Source: JAPUDS01 sp039812985
GTDB lineage: Bacteria > Patescibacteriota > Saccharimonadia > Saccharimonadales > Saccharimonadaceae
Reading direction: 5' to 3'
NCBI GenBank assembly: GCA_039812985.1
Contig: JBDHUL010000022.1
Location: 1 to 14,191, forward strand
DNA length: 14,191 bases
A program made the translations under genes and the position numbers. The notes beneath the pieces were generated by a model, which did no database searches, was not told where the DNA came from, and was given only the letters and a program-made list of their open reading frames with translations. Numbering within the stretch: the first letter of the stretch is position 1; the number at the start of each line of letters is the position of its first letter. Positions 1 to 6,131 of this stretch are shown here, one piece after another.

Positions 1-663
1 TACGAAGTCTCGCGTTCGCTTCAGGCCTGCGAAGGCGCGGTGCTCGTGGTCGATGCTAGCCAGGGCATTCAGGCGCAGACGCTCGCCAATGTGTATCTGG
101 CGCTCGAGCAAGACCTCGTAATCATTCCTGTTCTCAACAAAGTTGACCTCCCCGCGGCTGATGTACCACGAGTAAGCAAAGAAGTCATCAATCTCCTTGG
201 CTGCGACGAGTCTGATATCATCAAAATCAGTGCTAAAACCGGCGAAAACGTCGACCAAGTGCTGGCCGCCATTGTCGAGCGCATCCCCCCTCCCAGCTCT
301 CCGCTTTTTGTAGAGCTGACAAAAAATAACACCTCCCCGGTAAAAGATGAGAAAAAGTCATATGATGCAGTGCCGACTCGGGCGCTGATATTTGACTCGT
401 ACTACGATGATTACCGTGGAGTTATACTCTACGTGCGGGTGGTTGATGGGGCGATACGGAAAAGTGATGATATCCATATGATGGCAACGGGTGTAAATGC
501 AATTGCGCTTGAGGTTGGGCATCTTAGTCCCAAAATGGTACCCGATCCAGTCCTCGAAACCGGTGAAATCGGCTACATCGTCACCAACCTCAAAACCACA
601 CGAGACGCTAAAGTGGGCGATACGGTGACGCTGAAGAAATATAGTGCAAAGGAAAAGACATAA
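1..663 (+). CDS. lepA: LepA (EF4) N-terminal half: GTPase and domain II, 5' end outside window
   Basis: Translation factor LepA/EF4 is a ribosome-binding GTPase related to EF-G that acts on elongating ribosomes. The frame is open from base 1 and gives 220 residues before TAA at 661-663. Visible signatures are YEVSRSLxACEGAxLVVDA, QAQTLANVYLALE, the G4 motif NKVD (136-147), the SAKTG G5 loop, IPPP at the end of the G domain, then domain II (ALIFDSYYDDYRG, VGDTVTL). Family members continue after VGDTxTL into domain III (PLPGxK) without a break. Here the chain ends in KKYSAKEKT-stop, and domain III restarts at 1362 in another frame. The linker after IPPP is about 20 residues longer than in E. 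coli LepA. The last codons carry the SD (AAAGGA, 648-653) of the next ORF. The product is therefore a truncated LepA, either half of a two-piece protein or a remnant. Confidence 0.95.
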   Translation, partial: YEVSRSLQACEGAVLVVDASQGIQAQTLANVYLALEQDLVIIPVLNKVDLPAADVPRVSKEVINLLGCDESDIIKISAKTGENVDQVLAAIVERIPPPSSPLFVELTKNNTSPVKDEKKSYDAVPTRALIFDSYYDDYRGVILYVRVVDGAIRKSDDIHMMATGVNAIALEVGHLSPKMVPDPVLETGEIGYIVTNLKTTRDAKVGDTVTLKKYSAKEKT

Positions 664-1151
664 TGCTTAGCACGATAGCGTTGACAGAAGATCAAGTGAT
701 TGAGGGTGTTGCTAATTTTCTAAAGCAAAAAGGCAGAACTGTAAACAAGAGTGTCAAGAGGCTTGCCGAGGCCAGCAAAAGACAACATGGTATTGATCTC
801 CATATTAAACTTGCCGACGAAAAGAACCAAGGTAACAATTATTTTATCGAGGCAAAAGGCAACATACGAAGTGACGGGCAGGCTATGAGGTCGTCTTTTA
901 CCACTAACTTTCGCTGGGCATTGTCGCAGATAGTTCTACGCATGCGCGTTGACTCGCGACGCAATAACTATATTTACGGCGTGGCGATGCCGGACAGTGA
1001 GATAAAAAAAGCAATAGCTATGATTGAGGGTAATTGGGCACTCAAAGAACTCAAGGTGCGTCTCTACGGCGCTTTTAGATGCGATGAAGGTACTTTATTT
1101 GCAAAAGAATACAGCCCGAAAGATATTTACGGAAAAGGACAACGCCGGTGA
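663..1151 (+). CDS. PD-(D/E)XK nuclease-like protein inserted in lepA
   Basis: A 162-residue soluble protein starting at the ATG that overlaps the LepA-N stop (TAATG), with SD AAAGGA at 648-653. The residues GID(45)LHI and FIE(63)AK(65) form the D-x17-ExK layout of the PD-(D/E)XK restriction-endonuclease fold, and acidic residues in the first helix (E9, E14) could complete the site. The following segment, NFRWALSQIVLRM then YGVAMPD, resembles the core of Mrr/VSR-like or uncharacterised nucleases with this fold. No HNH, LAGLIDADG or GIY-YIG motif is present. Its place inside a split conserved gene suggests a homing-type or selfish nuclease, but a repair or defence nuclease is possible. The fold call is fairly sure; the target and role are unknown. 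Confidence 0.7.
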   Translation: MLSTIALTEDQVIEGVANFLKQKGRTVNKSVKRLAEASKRQHGIDLHIKLADEKNQGNNYFIEAKGNIRSDGQAMRSSFTTNFRWALSQIVLRMRVDSRRNNYIYGVAMPDSEIKKAIAMIEGNWALKELKVRLYGAFRCDEGTLFAKEYSPKDIYGKGQRR

Positions 1152-1372
1152 GGGAATGGTACAGATTATACGATGAAATGTATGGAGCGCAGAATACAAT
1201 GATTGCGTCAGTAGACAAGCTTAAAGCCTACTGTGAGCTTGGTGATATGGTACCAAAAGGGCTTGCAGAGCTAGTGGGTAGGGGCCAGGAACGAACTATG
1301 TGCTGGTATAGTACCATGTCCCAGACATTATCGGGACAGCGAGCTCGAATGAGGAGGCAATATGATCGTTGA
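1148..1372 (+). CDS. Small unknown protein, second ORF of the lepA insertion
   Basis: A 74-residue ORF opening with GTG inside the stop of the nuclease-like gene (GTGA). Its SD is AAAGGA at 1134-1139, eight bases upstream, nearly the same motif and spacing as for the preceding ORF. It ends at TGA 1370-1372, 11 bases inside the reading frame of LepA-C. The N-terminal part (WYRLYDEMYG, then KLKAYCELGDMVPKGLAELVG) looks like ordinary mixed helix. The C-terminal 25 residues are Arg/Met/Ser-rich and overlap RNA hairpins and the downstream SD, so that part may be shaped by nucleic acid function. I do not recognise a family. It could be a partner of the nuclease, or a coupling ORF whose translation delivers ribosomes to LepA-C. 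Confidence 0.5.
   Translation: MREWYRLYDEMYGAQNTMIASVDKLKAYCELGDMVPKGLAELVGRGQERTMCWYSTMSQTLSGQRARMRRQYDR
1304..1338 (+). repeat. Two adjacent hairpins upstream of the LepA-C ribosome binding site
   Basis: TGGTA-TAG-TACCA (1304-1316) is followed directly by TGTCCC, 10 bases, GGGACA (1317-1338). The left arm of the second hairpin can alternatively pair as ATGTC-CCA-GACAT (1316-1328), so two exclusive folds exist. The pair lies 12 bases before the SD of the LepA 3' half and could affect its translation or mark the end of the inserted element. Confidence 0.5.
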
Positions 1373-2312
1373 TCCGCTCCCAGGCTACAAAGACGTCCAG
1401 CCGTTTGTGTATGCCGGGTTTTTTCCGGTCAGCAACGAGGATTACAATGACTTGAAAGAGGCGATCGAAAAGCTGAGCCTGAGCGACAGCGCGCTGCAAT
1501 TTGAGCCCGAAAATTCGCCAGTGCTGGGCTTTGGCGTGCGGATTGGATTCCTCGGCCTGCTACATATGGACATCGTGCGCGAGCGCTTGGAGCGCGAGTA
1601 CGATCTCGATCTCGTCGTCACCAACCCCAGTACCGACTACCATGTGACGCTGACGAATGGCGACGAGCTTGATATCAAATCTGCCGCTGAGCTACCAGAC
1701 CGGGCACAAGTAGCGGATATCCGCGAGCCGTGGATAAGAGGTGAAATCGTGGTGCCGCAGGATTACATTGGCGCGGTGATCCAGCTGATTGTGAGCAAAC
1801 GCGGCCGCCAAAAAAACCTCAGCTACATCGACGAGCGCGCCCTCATTAGCTTCGAGGCACCCCTCGCGAATCTACTCACCGACTTCTACGACCAGCTCAA
1901 AAGTGTGACGAGCGGCTACGGCAGCTTCAATTACGAGCTGGACGATTATCGGGCGGAAGACCTGGTGCGCGTCGACTTCTACGTTGGTGGTGAAATGGTC
2001 GATGCCTTGAGCGTTATGTGCCACCGCAGCGAGAGCATGGCATTGGGACGGGATGTGACGAAGAAACTCAAGGATGTCGTGCCGCGCCAAAGCTTCGAGG
2101 TAGCCTTACAAGCGGCGATCGGCGGCAAATTCATCGCCCGCGAAACCATCGGCGCCTACCGCAAAGACGTCACCGGCTATCTGTACGGTGGCGATGTATC
2201 CCGTAAAAAGAAACTCCTGCAAAAACAAGCGAAGGGCAAGAAACGCATGAAACGCTTTGGGAAGATAGATATTCCGAGCGAGGCGTTCACGGTCATGCTC
2301 AGGCGTGACTAG
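1362..2312 (+). CDS. lepA: LepA (EF4) C-terminal half: domain III to C-terminal domain
   Basis: A 316-residue protein covering LepA from PLPGYKDVQPFVYAGFFP (domain III start) to the true family C-terminus. Visible are the LNDAS-like LSDSALQFEPE, GFGxRxGFLGLLHM, RLEREYDLDL, the EF-G V-like part (REP, VPQDYIGAVI, KRGRQ), and the LepA-specific C-terminal domain with GGDVSRKKKLLQKQ and KKRMK. Nothing conserved is missing or frameshifted. ATG 1362 is the first start in frame after a stop at 1350-1352, with GAGGAGG four bases upstream, so independent initiation is well supported. It could form a two-chain LepA with the upstream half. The preserved reading frame argues against an old pseudogene. Confidence 0.93.
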   Translation: MIVDPLPGYKDVQPFVYAGFFPVSNEDYNDLKEAIEKLSLSDSALQFEPENSPVLGFGVRIGFLGLLHMDIVRERLEREYDLDLVVTNPSTDYHVTLTNGDELDIKSAAELPDRAQVADIREPWIRGEIVVPQDYIGAVIQLIVSKRGRQKNLSYIDERALISFEAPLANLLTDFYDQLKSVTSGYGSFNYELDDYRAEDLVRVDFYVGGEMVDALSVMCHRSESMALGRDVTKKLKDVVPRQSFEVALQAAIGGKFIARETIGAYRKDVTGYLYGGDVSRKKKLLQKQAKGKKRMKRFGKIDIPSEAFTVMLRRD

Positions 2313-2359
2313 GTAGGGGCTGCGTATGACAATATTCATAAAAGAATGGGGAGGTTGTT

Positions 2360-4057
2360 ATGGCGAGGCTGCCAAAATTGGGCGAAAATGAATGGGGTGA
2401 GGTTCTCAATGACTTTCTGAGACAGTCTCACAACGACGACGGTACGTTAAAGACTGCCAGCGTGTCTGGTTCGGCGCTCACTCCTCAGGCGGTAGCAGCT
2501 GGGAGTATCGCCGATGGAGCGATTCCGCCATCAAAGATAAAAGGCCTTGGCACCATGGCATCGCAAGACACATCGAGTTACATGACAACAACACAGCTGG
2601 CGAGCGCGTATCTCTCAACATCCGAACTCGATCAGCTCCCTCTCAATGCGAAACAATTTGGCGCTGTGGGCGATGGTATGGTAGACGATACGTCGGCGTT
2701 GCAGGCCCTGTTTGATGCGGCCGTTGCGAGCCGTCGAGCGGCCTATATACCCCAGGGGCGCTACAAGATTACTGCTTCGCTGAGCATTGCGCTCGGCGAT
2801 GCGACGCAGTGGGTTGGAGGGGTGAAAGTGTACGGTGATGGCATGGGGCATGCGAAAGACGGTTCGTATTCCTCGAGCATCATAGAGCCGACAAACAGCG
2901 TTGTATCTGCCGCAATTGTGGTATCGGGCACGAGCAATAGCGATAATAGCAATAAAGGACAGTTCAATGGCTTTGTCATCGAAGACATAGGCATCCGCGG
3001 CGTTGAGGATGGGAGTAACGGCGATGGTATTTGCCTTTCGTATTTTACTAACCTGACCATCAGGCGGGTGATGGTGTCGTTTTGTAGCACGGGGCTACGA
3101 GTCAAGCGCCAGGCAAATGGGACAACGTATGGATATGCTAACAACACCATAATTGAACAGTTTTTTGCAGTTGCGAACCGTGGATGGGGGCTGGATGCGG
3201 CTGATGCCGGAGCAATATGCGGCATGGTCGTCACCGCTTCAAATTTTTGTACCAATGCTCTTGGCGGTATCAAAATAGCGCCGAGTCCGGCGATGTTTAC
3301 GGGGAATATATTGACCGGTAACGGAGGTCCGGCCGTTCTTGTGGTGAAGCCAACGGGCAACTCGAACGCGACGGGCCCGACATTCGTCGGCGAACATTTT
3401 GAAACGAATGGCTTAGCGGCGGTTAGCCCTTATAGTGCCGGAACGGCACAGGTAGTGCTTGAATACGCGCAGTCACCACGTTTCTTCGGGTGTAACTGGC
3501 TAGGCTCAACCGCTGGGCAGAACGATATTATGGCTGGGCATGTCGATAGTGTCACGGGCCTTACGATGACCGGAGGGAGTCATTTTGGCAGAACGGGCGT
3601 TGCATCGCAAGCCGTGGTCGTCGTTGGTCCGAAACTGGTACGAGCCCAGATTCAAGATACTGAGGCAACCGGGTATGCCGGAGTGGCGGCGCGGGCGAAT
3701 TCGGGCCAAATGTTCAAAAGTACCGTGACCAATCTATCGACATATGCGCATCTGGGAGCGGGGAGCATTGCTCATGGGGTCGTGACATGCCCGAAGAACG
3801 GGGCCGTGGCGGTTATCGATAATGCAATGCTGCCTTTGGGCATGAGGGGGTATTTTGAGATATCTTCGCAAGGAGGCACGGTGTATGCTCAGGGAACACT
3901 ACGGCGAAGTATTGATGGCTTAACGACAACCATTCAGCACGTCGTCGCATCGTCGGATTGCGTGCTCGGCATTTCGGCAAATACGCTTAATGTGACGCAG
4001 TCAAATGCAACCTTGCTTACACTCTACTGGTCGCTCCAAATTGTGCGAACGGCCTAA
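2360..4057 (+). CDS. Pectate-lyase-3/tail-spike-like beta-helix protein with shared N-terminal module
   Basis: A 565-residue protein with GGGAGG before ATG. Residues 1-33 (LPKLG..EWGEVLNDFL..SH..DGTLK) match the start of the protein at 6132. Residues 34-93 are a low-complexity Ala/Ser/Thr linker. Residues 95-140 (NAKQFGAVGDGMVDDTSALQ...YIPQGRYKI) are the hallmark of the Pectate_lyase_3 superfamily, found in phage tail-spike depolymerases and surface polysaccharide-degrading enzymes. The rest shows short repeating strands typical of a right-handed beta-helix, then a small beta-rich end. No signal peptide or membrane segment is visible. It is probably a surface or tail-spike-like carbohydrate-binding or cleaving protein. 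The fold does not tell whether it is active or which glycan it meets. It follows lepA by 47 bases and may be read from the same transcript. Confidence 0.8.
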   Translation: MARLPKLGENEWGEVLNDFLRQSHNDDGTLKTASVSGSALTPQAVAAGSIADGAIPPSKIKGLGTMASQDTSSYMTTTQLASAYLSTSELDQLPLNAKQFGAVGDGMVDDTSALQALFDAAVASRRAAYIPQGRYKITASLSIALGDATQWVGGVKVYGDGMGHAKDGSYSSSIIEPTNSVVSAAIVVSGTSNSDNSNKGQFNGFVIEDIGIRGVEDGSNGDGICLSYFTNLTIRRVMVSFCSTGLRVKRQANGTTYGYANNTIIEQFFAVANRGWGLDAADAGAICGMVVTASNFCTNALGGIKIAPSPAMFTGNILTGNGGPAVLVVKPTGNSNATGPTFVGEHFETNGLAAVSPYSAGTAQVVLEYAQSPRFFGCNWLGSTAGQNDIMAGHVDSVTGLTMTGGSHFGRTGVASQAVVVVGPKLVRAQIQDTEATGYAGVAARANSGQMFKSTVTNLSTYAHLGAGSIAHGVVTCPKNGAVAVIDNAMLPLGMRGYFEISSQGGTVYAQGTLRRSIDGLTTTIQHVVASSDCVLGISANTLNVTQSNATLLTLYWSLQIVRTA

Positions 4058-4096
4058 AAAGACAGCGTCATCTGTACCTGAGCGGTGTTATTTTGC

Positions 4097-4333
4097 TTAT
4101 TTTGTCGAAGGAACTCGGCGACGGAGTAAGGCAAAAAGACTCACGCCGAGCACGATGAGAGCGAGACCAATGCCCGCTTCGACAGCAACCGGCGAACCGG
4201 TACCGGCCAGGCCATTGGCACCGGTAGTCGTTGTGGTTGACACACCGCAAACGCCGGCACTATTGTATGTGCTTGCTCCGTAAGCGCTACAGTTGTACGT
4301 CGCAGCAAATGTTGTGATATATGGGTTTTTCAT
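4097..4333 (-). CDS. Small surface peptide with LAGTG sorting-like C-terminus
   Basis: A 78-residue protein. I start it at ATG 4333-4331, preceded by AAAGAG six bases upstream, rather than at the in-frame GTG at 4366, which has no SD. Residues 12-31 are a Tyr/Cys-rich region with a roughly five-residue rhythm (TYNCS, AYGAS, TYNSA, GVCGV), then a Thr run. LAGTG (42-46), a hydrophobic stretch (about 52-70) and RRR make the usual C-terminal cell-wall sorting layout; LAxTG is the motif of class E sortases in Actinobacteria. There is no N-terminal signal peptide, which is odd for a sortase substrate, so it may simply be a tail-anchored membrane peptide. It is convergent with the beta-helix gene and divergent from tatA. 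Confidence 0.6.
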   Translation of the reverse strand: MKNPYITTFAATYNCSAYGASTYNSAGVCGVSTTTTTGANGLAGTGSPVAVEAGIGLALIVLGVSLFALLRRRVPSTK

Positions 4334-4343
4334 ATTTTTCTCT

Positions 4344-4372
4344 TTGCTTTTTATATGCTTTAGCACTATACT
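4344..4372 (+). promoter_or_regulatory. Sigma70-type promoter of tatAC, sharing its -10 with a divergent promoter
   Basis: TTGCTT (4344-4349), 17 bases, TATACT (4367-4372). On the other strand TATAGT (4370-4365) overlaps it and could be the -10 of the small LAGTG peptide gene, with only a weak TTTATG as -35. The tatA leader would be about 33 bases with SD AAGAGGG. Confidence 0.6.
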
Positions 4373-4411
4373 ATCGTATTGTTACTACATAAACAAGAGG
4401 GAAAGTGAATA

Positions 4412-4585
4412 ATGCCAAATATAGGAGTTCCAGAACTGATAGTTATCCTTGTGATACTGCTGCTTTTGTTCGGAGCAAAAAAACTACCAGAGCTTGCTAA
4501 AAGCATCGGATCGTCGGCAAAAGAGTTGAAAAGTGCCATGAAGGACGACGATGGCAAAAAGACAGTCGACGAGAAAAAAGCGTAG
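4412..4585 (+). CDS. tatA: Sec-independent translocase TatA
   Basis: A 57-residue protein forming the multimeric pore component of the twin-arginine translocase, which moves folded proteins across the membrane. The N-terminal helix VPELIVILVILLLLF is followed by the family hallmark FGAKKLPELAKSIGSSAKELK, then a short charged tail. Family members are usually 55-90 residues, so this is complete but minimal. Starts at ATG 4412 with AAGAGGG about ten bases upstream. The end overlaps tatC by 35 bases, pointing to translational coupling. No separate tatB is seen in the window, so a minimal TatA-TatC system is likely. Confidence 0.93.
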   Translation: MPNIGVPELIVILVILLLLFGAKKLPELAKSIGSSAKELKSAMKDDDGKKTVDEKKA

Positions 4586-5678
4586 CACCACTATTGAATC
4601 AACGCCATCTGTGACGTTTTTAGAACATATTCGAGAACTACAGGGGCGTTTATTCATGGTGGCGCTTGCATTTCTTGCTATTGCGGGGACCGCATATCCG
4701 TTTTTTGACAAGATCGTCAATATTATCGTAGCACCCCTAGGCAAGCAGCAAGAGCTTGTGTATTTGACGCCTGGTGGAGCGTTCAGTTTCATTATCCAGG
4801 TATGTTTGTATGTGGGAATCATCGGAGCGTTGCCCGTTATTATCTATCAGGTATACCGGTTTGTGATGCCGGCAGTGCAGCGGGTTAAGCTCCGGCGGGC
4901 TCTTGGATTCACAATTTCGTCGTTCCTACTTGCAGCGGCGGGTATTGTATTTGCCTATGTCGTGAGCCTTCCTGCGGCCTTGTATTTTTTGACGAGTTTC
5001 AATCTCTATCACATCAACCCGATGCTGACCATCGACTCGTACTTTTCATTTGTGATGACCTACTTACTGGCGGGAGCACTTTTGTTCCAGCTGCCGCTCG
5101 TCATGCTGGTGATTGACTCAGTAAAACCACTTACGCCTAAAAAGCTGATGGACAAGCAGCGGCATATTATTGTCGGGTCATTTGTGGTGGCGGCGGTTAT
5201 TTCCCCGACTCCAGATGCGATGAACCAGATGTTACTGGCATCTCCCATGGTGATTATGTATCAACTCGGTATTATGATCATTTGGCTACGGCGGCGCAAA
5301 GAACGCCGACTCGCACGGCGAACCGCGGCGGTACGCCCAGCTTCAGCAGGTGTGACGCCGGTAATCGCAGTAGCCCAACAGCCCGCCACTCCTGCGCTCA
5401 GGCCGCAGGTGCGCCCCGCGGCGCAAGCGTCGTTACGCACGTTGCCACCGCGCCCTGCTCCGACGACGACGCCTGCCGTAGGGGTTACTCTAGAGACACA
5501 CCGCCAGCCTGTACGAACACTCGATGGCTTCGTTGTATCAAATACATCACGGAGTCAACCACGTAAACTTGTCATTGCGACGAGAGCGCAGACGGGTGCC
5601 CAGATGCGGCACTCAATGACAACCGCTCGCCCAACGCAGGTTCGGTCGCTTGATGGATTTCGTATTGTGGCAGGCTGA
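4551..5678 (+). CDS. tatC: Sec-independent translocase TatC with long C-terminal extension
   Basis: A 375-residue protein that is the signal-recognition core of the Tat translocase. Residues 22-34 (FLEHIRELQGRL) match the conserved H-x-x-E-L-x-x-R-L motif, and E29 corresponds to the signal-contacting Glu15 of E. coli. Six hydrophobic segments follow up to about residue 245, with SPTPDAMNQ before the last. At P107+6, where E. coli TatC has Glu103 in PALYKHERR, this protein has Lys113 (PAVQRVKLRR). Residues 246-375 are an extra basic, Ala/Pro/Thr/Gln-rich tail not found in usual TatC (about 250 residues). It carries two copies of R-T/S-L-D-G-F (322-327 and 365-370). The start lies 35 bases inside tatA. 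The tail could be a cytosolic docking region; that is inference. Confidence 0.93.
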   Translation: MAKRQSTRKKRSTTIESTPSVTFLEHIRELQGRLFMVALAFLAIAGTAYPFFDKIVNIIVAPLGKQQELVYLTPGGAFSFIIQVCLYVGIIGALPVIIYQVYRFVMPAVQRVKLRRALGFTISSFLLAAAGIVFAYVVSLPAALYFLTSFNLYHINPMLTIDSYFSFVMTYLLAGALLFQLPLVMLVIDSVKPLTPKKLMDKQRHIIVGSFVVAAVISPTPDAMNQMLLASPMVIMYQLGIMIIWLRRRKERRLARRTAAVRPASAGVTPVIAVAQQPATPALRPQVRPAAQASLRTLPPRPAPTTTPAVGVTLETHRQPVRTLDGFVVSNTSRSQPRKLVIATRAQTGAQMRHSMTTARPTQVRSLDGFRIVAG

Positions 5679-5743
5679 GTTCATTGAGTGGACCGTTGGC
5701 GGGTCGGTAGAGCGTGACCATTTTAATTTTAAGCATAAAAGGC

Positions 5744-5770
5744 TTGATTTTTATTGTAGGGTAGTATAAT
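5744..5770 (+). promoter_or_regulatory. Promoter of the small Tat-signal peptide gene
   Basis: A consensus TATAAT at 5765-5770 with TTGATT at 5744-5749 (15-base spacer; CTTGAT with 16 is also possible). The gene starts 40 bases downstream with SD AGGA at 5799-5802. So the small gene is not only dependent on tatAC readthrough. Confidence 0.6.
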
Positions 5771-5809
5771 CTACACGTATAAAGTAACGAAAATAAACAG
5801 GAAAAAACT

Positions 5810-6034
5810 ATGAAACTACCTTCGTCAATCAACGATTTGCTTCAGAAACCGATGGACCGCAAAGAATTCCTCAAGCATGTCGGGGTCGCTGGCCTCCTTG
5901 TGGTAGGTGGCGGGTTCATCGCAAAGTCCCTCGGTATTCTCGGCGACAACCGTGCACCACAAGTAGCGGGCCGTGGAGGATACGGCTATGGTTACGGGGC
6001 GAGCGTGTATGGTGGCAGTAAAAATGCCGCATAA
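5810..6034 (+). CDS. Small Gly/Tyr-rich protein with Tat-like signal
   Basis: A 74-residue protein directly after tatC. Residues 16-41 (DRKEFLKHVGVAGLLVVGGGFIA) follow the Tat signal layout [S/T/D]-R-R-x-F-L-K plus a moderately hydrophobic h-region, except that the second Arg is Lys. The mature part would be only about 30 residues, ending in AGRGGYGYGYGASVYGG. The YGAS(V/T)Y string also occurs in the small LAGTG peptide at 4097. There is no clear signal peptidase site, so it may stay as a membrane-anchored peptide. It is probably a Tat client or Tat-associated surface peptide, judged from the motif and neighbourhood; no enzymatic function is apparent. Confidence 0.7.
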   Translation: MKLPSSINDLLQKPMDRKEFLKHVGVAGLLVVGGGFIAKSLGILGDNRAPQVAGRGGYGYGYGASVYGGSKNAA

Positions 6035-6041
6035 TGACGTT

Positions 6042-6073
6042 ACAAAACAGACAAAAGTGTTTTGTGGTATGAT
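6042..6073 (+). promoter_or_regulatory. Palindrome and possible -10 upstream of the tail-fibre gene
   Basis: ACAAAACA (6042-6049), 8 bases, TGTTTTGT (6058-6065) is a perfect 8-bp inverted repeat, followed at once by TATGAT (6068-6073). It could be an operator over a promoter or a weak terminator of the preceding small gene. No good -35 at 17 bases is visible. The leader then has short GGTAAC/GGTAAT repeats and a strong GGGGAGG SD. Confidence 0.4.
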
Positions 6074-6131
6074 AAGGGAGATGATAACGGTAACGGTAAT
6101 GGAGAGATAACAAGGGGAGGATATAACGAAT

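Larger units (their letters stand above)
648..1361 (+). mobile_element. Candidate inserted element splitting lepA
   Basis: This stretch lies between the LepA domain II and domain III coding parts, where relatives have only a short variable linker. It holds two ORFs on the same strand, is visibly more AT-rich than the lepA flanks, and ends with hairpins and an SD that serves the 3' half of lepA. I found no terminal inverted repeats, target-site duplication, transposase, group II domain V or convincing group I core, so the boundaries are only those implied by loss of LepA similarity. Its element nature is inferred from position, composition and the nuclease-like ORF. Confidence 0.45.

Noticed and set aside
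640..1365. Group I or group II intron in lepA
   Set aside because: I looked for P/Q/R/S core pairings, a GACTA/TAGTC-type P7 and a domain V-like hairpin and saw nothing convincing. The ORF pair has its own SDs and coupled stop/start codons, which suits independent translation better. A covariance-model search would decide.
600..1400. Intein in LepA
   Set aside because: The LepA halves and the insert are in different frames with stop codons between them, and no intein splice blocks (Cys/Ser start, His-Asn end) are visible.
1..2312. lepA as a simple pseudogene
   Set aside because: Both halves are open and keep conserved motifs, and the 3' half has an excellent SD and ATG. Decay would be expected to bring stops or frameshifts in such a long frame.
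2761..3360. 199-residue minus-strand ORF inside the beta-helix gene
   Set aside because: It is antisense to a gene with clear family motifs; its product is Pro/Ser/Thr-rich with no recognisable motif or SD, so it is a shadow frame.
4005..4283. 92-residue plus-strand ORF after the beta-helix gene
   Set aside because: It runs over the end of that gene and antisense to the LAGTG peptide gene; its Pro/Arg/Val-rich sequence looks like a reverse-frame artefact.
4334..4366. GTG start at 4366 for the small LAGTG peptide
   Set aside because: No SD precedes it and it overlaps the -10 region; ATG 4333 has AAAGAG at proper distance.
5679..5743. Terminator after tatC
   Set aside because: GGTC-N10-GACC (5702-5719) followed by ATTTTAATTTT is only a 4-bp stem with a competing GACC-N7-GGTC fold, too weak to call.
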